A stretch of 29,941 nt of DNA, taken from positions 1 to 29,941 of the forward strand of contig CAVFTR010000018.1 in the NCBI GenBank assembly GCA_963625685.1, given 5' to 3'. How positions within the stretch are numbered: the first letter of the stretch is position 1; every line of letters starts with the position of its first letter. This DNA comes from F23-B02 sp963625685 (GTDB lineage Bacteria; Bacillota; Clostridia; Oscillospirales; Oscillospiraceae). A program made the position numbers and the translations under genes. Under the pieces are notes generated by a model, which was not told where the DNA came from, did not search any database, and saw only the letters and a program-made list of their open reading frames with translations. Below, piece by piece: positions 26,906-29,941 of the stretch.

Positions 26906-28261
26906 ATGGCAAAAGTTGAGCCGAGAACGCTGTCGGGCTTCATGGAGCTGCTCCCGGCAGAGCAGATGAAGATGGAAAAAATGATGGAAACGCTCAGACA
27001 GAGCTATTCCGTCTACGGCTTTGCTCCGCTGGATACGCCGGTCATAGAGTCGGCGGAGGTGCTGCTGGCAAAGGGCGGCGGCGAGACGGAAAAGCAGATA
27101 TACAGATTCAACAAGGGCGACAGCGACCTTGCCCTGCGCTTTGACCTCACCGTGCCGCTGGCAAAGTTCGTCGCGGCAAACTACGGCAGCCTGACCTTTC
27201 CCTTCCGCCGCTATCAGATAGGCAAGGTATACAGGGGCGAGAGGGCGCAGCGCGGCCGCTTCCGCGAGTTTTATCAGGCCGATATCGACATAATCGGCGA
27301 CGGAAAGCTCGACATCATAAACGAGGCGGAGATACCGGCGATAATCTACCGCACCTTCACCGCCCTCGGCCTCAGGGGCTTTAAGATAAAGGTCAATAAC
27401 CGCAAGCTCTTAAACGGCTTTTACAGCCTCGCCGGCATGAGCGAAAAGGCCGGCGACATAATGCGCACGGTCGACAAGCTCGACAAGATCGGCCCGAACA
27501 AGGTGCGACAGCTGCTCATGGACGAGCTGCACATGTTCTCGCACAAGGCAGACGACGTCATGGACTTCATGGCCATAAGCGGCACGAATGCCGAGGTGAT
27601 CGCCGGACTTGAGCGCTACAGGGGCATGGATGCGCTGTTTGACGAGGGCCTTGAAGAGCTCAAGACCGTCACGAGATACCTCGCCGATTTCGGCGTGCCG
27701 GAGGAAAACTTCGCGATAGACCTCTCGATAGCGCGCGGCCTCGATTATTACACGGGCACCGTTTACGAAACGGAGATGACCTCGCATCCGGAGATAGGCT
27801 CTGTATGCTCCGGCGGCCGCTACGACGATCTCGCGGGCTACTACACCGATAAAAAGCTGCCCGGCGTCGGCATTTCGATAGGTCTGACGAGGCTGTTTTA
27901 TGTGTTGAACGAGCAGGGCATGCTCTCGGACGAGACGGTATCGGCCCCGGCCGACGCGCTGGTCATCCCAATGACCGAGGACCTCGGCTACGCCATCGCG
28001 GCGGCGACCGCTCTGCGCGATGCGGGCGTGAGAACGCAGCTTTACTGCGAGCAGAAGAAGTTCAAGGCGAAAATGAGCTATGCCGACAAGCTCGGCATCC
28101 CCTATGTGATCCTCATCGGCTCAGACGAGATCGAGGAAAACGCCGTCGCCGTTAAAAATATGCAGAGCGGACAGCAGCAGAAGCTCGGCTTCGCCGAGGC
28201 CGCGGCGCTCATAAGGAAAGACATGGATGAACGTGCGAAAGCCGCGGTCATCAAGGAATAA
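26906..28261 (+). CDS. hisS: Histidyl-tRNA synthetase
   Basis: This 451-aa class II synthetase charges tRNA-His. Visible marks are Arg-Phe-Asp-Leu-Thr-Val-Pro-Leu, motif 2 (Phe-Arg-Arg-Tyr-Gln-Ile-Gly-Lys-Val-Tyr-Arg-Gly-Glu), the HisA motif Arg-Gly-Leu-Asp-Tyr-Tyr-Thr-Gly-Thr-Val, motif 3 (Gly-Ile-Ser-Ile-Gly-Leu-Thr-Arg) and a C-terminal anticodon-binding domain (about 350-440). ATG 26906 with GAAAGGA about ten bases upstream is preferred to an in-frame GTG at 26882. aspS follows after 13 bases with its own ribosome-binding site, so the pair is probably co-transcribed. Confidence 0.96.
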   Translation: MAKVEPRTLSGFMELLPAEQMKMEKMMETLRQSYSVYGFAPLDTPVIESAEVLLAKGGGETEKQIYRFNKGDSDLALRFDLTVPLAKFVAANYGSLTFPFRRYQIGKVYRGERAQRGRFREFYQADIDIIGDGKLDIINEAEIPAIIYRTFTALGLRGFKIKVNNRKLLNGFYSLAGMSEKAGDIMRTVDKLDKIGPNKVRQLLMDELHMFSHKADDVMDFMAISGTNAEVIAGLERYRGMDALFDEGLEELKTVTRYLADFGVPEENFAIDLSIARGLDYYTGTVYETEMTSHPEIGSVCSGGRYDDLAGYYTDKKLPGVGISIGLTRLFYVLNEQGMLSDETVSAPADALVIPMTEDLGYAIAAATALRDAGVRTQLYCEQKKFKAKMSYADKLGIPYVILIGSDEIEENAVAVKNMQSGQQQKLGFAEAAALIRKDMDERAKAAVIKE

Positions 28262-28274
28262 GGGAGGAGAAAAC

Positions 28275-29941
28275 ATGACACAGTCAAGGACCCACACCTG
28301 CAATCAGCTCCGCATCGAAAACGTCGGAGAAAAGGTCAAGCTCGTCGGATGGATGGAAAACGTCCGCGAGGTCGGCCAGAATTTCGCATTTGTCATCGTC
28401 CGCGATTTTTACGGCACGACTCAGGTCGTCGTCGAGACCGAGGATATGATGAAGCTCATAAAGGGCATAAACAAGGAGAGCACCATCTCCGTCGAGGGCA
28501 CCGTGCGCGAGCGCGCCAGCAAGAACCCCAAGATAGCCACCGGCGATATCGAGGTCGTTCCCGAGAAGATAGAGGTGCTCGGCCGCTGCCGCTATAACGA
28601 GCTGCCGTTTGAGATAAACCGCAGCCGCGAGGCCGACGAGACGATGCGCCTCAAGTACCGCTACCTCGACCTGAGAAATCCCGCGGTAAAGAAGAACATC
28701 ATCCTGCGCTGCAAGGTCATTGCCGCGCTGCGCAAGTCCATGATGGAGCATGATTTTCTCGAGATAACCACGCCGATCCTCACCGCCTCCTCGCCCGAGG
28801 GCGCGCGCGACTATCTCGTTCCCGCGAGAAAGCACCCCGGCAAGTTCTACGCTCTGCCGCAGGCACCCCAGCAGTTCAAGCAGCTGCTCATGACCTCCGG
28901 CTTTGACCGCTATTTCCAGATAGCGCCCTGCTTCCGCGACGAGGACGCGCGCGGCGACCGCTCCCCCGGCGAGTTCTATCAGCTGGATATGGAGATGTCC
29001 TTTGCCGGACAGGAGGACGTTTTTGGAGTCATAGAGGACGTTTTCCCGCCGATATTTGAAAAATTCGGTACATATAACATATCAAACAGGGCGCCCTTCC
29101 GCCGCATAGGCTACAACGAGGCGATGGAGACCTACGGCTCGGATAAGCCCGACCTGCGCATAGACCTCGTGGTCGAGGATATCACCGGCCTCGTCTCCGG
29201 CAGCGACTTTGCCCCCTTTGCAGAGGGCAATACCGTCAAGGCCATCGTCGTCACAGACTGCGAGCTCACCCGCAAGCAGATAGACAAGGTCTGCACAGAC
29301 GTCGAGGTCCAGGCGGGCATGAAGCCCTACTGGTTCAAGGTCGACGAGTCCGGCGAGCTCACGGGCGGCGTCGCAAAGTTTTTGCAGGATAAAAAGGACG
29401 CTCTCACCGAGGCCCTCGGCCTCAGGGCCGGCTGCCTTGTCGGCGTAACGGCGGGCAAAAAGGGCGAGGCTCAGAAGACCGCCGGCGTCATGCGCAAGAT
29501 GCTCGGCGCGGCCGTGCCCGGACATATGGACAAGGAGCGCTATGAGTTCTGCTGGATAGTCGACTTCCCGATGTACGAGATAGGCGAGGAGTCCGGCGAG
29601 CTCGAGTTCTGCCACAACCCCTTCTCCATGCCCAACGGCGGCCTGGAGATCCTTGAAAAGGCCGAGCGCGGCGAGATAGACCCGCTCTCCATCACTGCCT
29701 ACCAGTACGACCTGGTCTGCAACGGCGTGGAGCTGTCCTCCGGCGCTGTGCGTAACCACGACCCCGAGATCATGATAAAGGCCTTTGAGATGGTCCGCCT
29801 CGGTGAGGACGACGTCAAGGCCAAGTTCCCTGCGATGTACAACGCCTTCTGCTACGGCGCGCCTCCCCATGCAGGCATCGCCCCGGGCGTCGACCGCATG
29901 GTCATGCTGCTGGCCGGCGAGGACTCCATCCGCGAGATCAT
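28275..29941 (+). CDS. aspS: Aspartyl-tRNA synthetase, 3'-incomplete
   Basis: 555 codons are in the window and the frame is still open at the end. The protein begins Met-Thr-Gln-Ser-Arg-Thr-His-Thr-Cys with an OB-fold anticodon-binding domain (about 15-105), then the class II catalytic core: Tyr-Arg-Tyr-Leu-Asp-Leu-Arg, Thr-Pro-Ile-Leu-Thr...Ser-Pro-Glu-Gly-Ala-Arg-Asp, Phe-Arg-Asp-Glu-Asp-Ala-Arg-Gly-Asp-Arg (motif 2), a GAD-type insertion (about 290-395) and the beginning of motif 3 (Gly-Ile-Ala-Pro-Gly-Val-Asp-Arg) at the window edge. Bacterial AspRS is about 590 aa, so roughly 35 residues are missing. GGGAGG lies seven bases before ATG 28275. Confidence 0.97.
   Translation, partial: MTQSRTHTCNQLRIENVGEKVKLVGWMENVREVGQNFAFVIVRDFYGTTQVVVETEDMMKLIKGINKESTISVEGTVRERASKNPKIATGDIEVVPEKIEVLGRCRYNELPFEINRSREADETMRLKYRYLDLRNPAVKKNIILRCKVIAALRKSMMEHDFLEITTPILTASSPEGARDYLVPARKHPGKFYALPQAPQQFKQLLMTSGFDRYFQIAPCFRDEDARGDRSPGEFYQLDMEMSFAGQEDVFGVIEDVFPPIFEKFGTYNISNRAPFRRIGYNEAMETYGSDKPDLRIDLVVEDITGLVSGSDFAPFAEGNTVKAIVVTDCELTRKQIDKVCTDVEVQAGMKPYWFKVDESGELTGGVAKFLQDKKDALTEALGLRAGCLVGVTAGKKGEAQKTAGVMRKMLGAAVPGHMDKERYEFCWIVDFPMYEIGEESGELEFCHNPFSMPNGGLEILEKAERGEIDPLSITAYQYDLVCNGVELSSGAVRNHDPEIMIKAFEMVRLGEDDVKAKFPAMYNAFCYGAPPHAGIAPGVDRMVMLLAGEDSIREI

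Overview
The window is chromosomal DNA from a GC-rich member of the Clostridia. Gene content and order (long-form hpf, prmA, rsmE, a DnaD/DnaI-type loader pair, U32 peptidase-maf-mreC-mreD-mrdA, mgsA-like, hisS, aspS) and the protein style suggest an Oscillospiraceae/Ruminococcaceae-type gut anaerobe. Genus cannot be given from sequence alone. About the first 7.5 kb is an integrated, decayed phage-derived element of visibly lower GC. The rest is ordinary host chromosome.

Region 1 (1-7535) is a tRNA-Lys-integrated prophage remnant. The window opens inside tRNA-Lys(TTT). A 49-bp core (14-62) recurs at 7487-7535, just after a tyrosine recombinase gene whose stop codon lies inside that repeat. 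From attL inward come: a replacement tRNA terminator; an AT-rich cargo of three genes encoding an ADP-ribosyltransferase-like protein, a small protein and a SecB-like chaperone (a toxin-antitoxin-chaperone locus resembling CmdTAC); a holin/amidase lysis module; an inverted BrnT/BrnA toxin-antitoxin pair; the last genes of a phage tail operon; a junction where two truncated genes meet head to head; HicA/HicB; and the integrase. The head-to-head junction near 4770-4800 looks like one deletion that removed the body of the phage. What is left is three toxin-antitoxin-type loci, lysis genes and an integrase between intact-looking att sites.

Region 2 (7536-7840) is non-coding: three strong hairpin terminators, another hairpin and a third, 21-bp piece of the tRNA 3' end, probably a scar of an older insertion at the same tRNA.

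Region 3 (7841-13053) holds a coiled-coil membrane protein, an M29 aminopeptidase, a multi-span membrane protein and a membrane-anchored TPR/leucine-rich-repeat protein with three internal blocks. Region 4 (13178-16594) holds hpf, prmA, a 53-aa minus-strand gene, rsmE and a secreted PepSY-like protein. Region 5 (20075 down to 16720, minus strand) is a compact four-gene operon: DnaD-like protein, DnaI/DnaC-like loader, DUF2804 protein and SCP2-like protein. Region 6 (20215-26328) is a tightly packed plus-strand run of U32 protein, maf, mreC, mreD and penicillin-binding protein 2, joining cell-shape genes to envelope synthesis. Region 7 (26419-29941) holds a methylglyoxal-synthase-like gene lacking expected catalytic residues, hisS and a 3'-incomplete aspS.

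The strongest candidate for a notable system is the ART-like/small protein/SecB-like locus at 358-1603. It is a likely anti-phage toxin-antitoxin-chaperone module in a lineage that normally has no housekeeping SecB.
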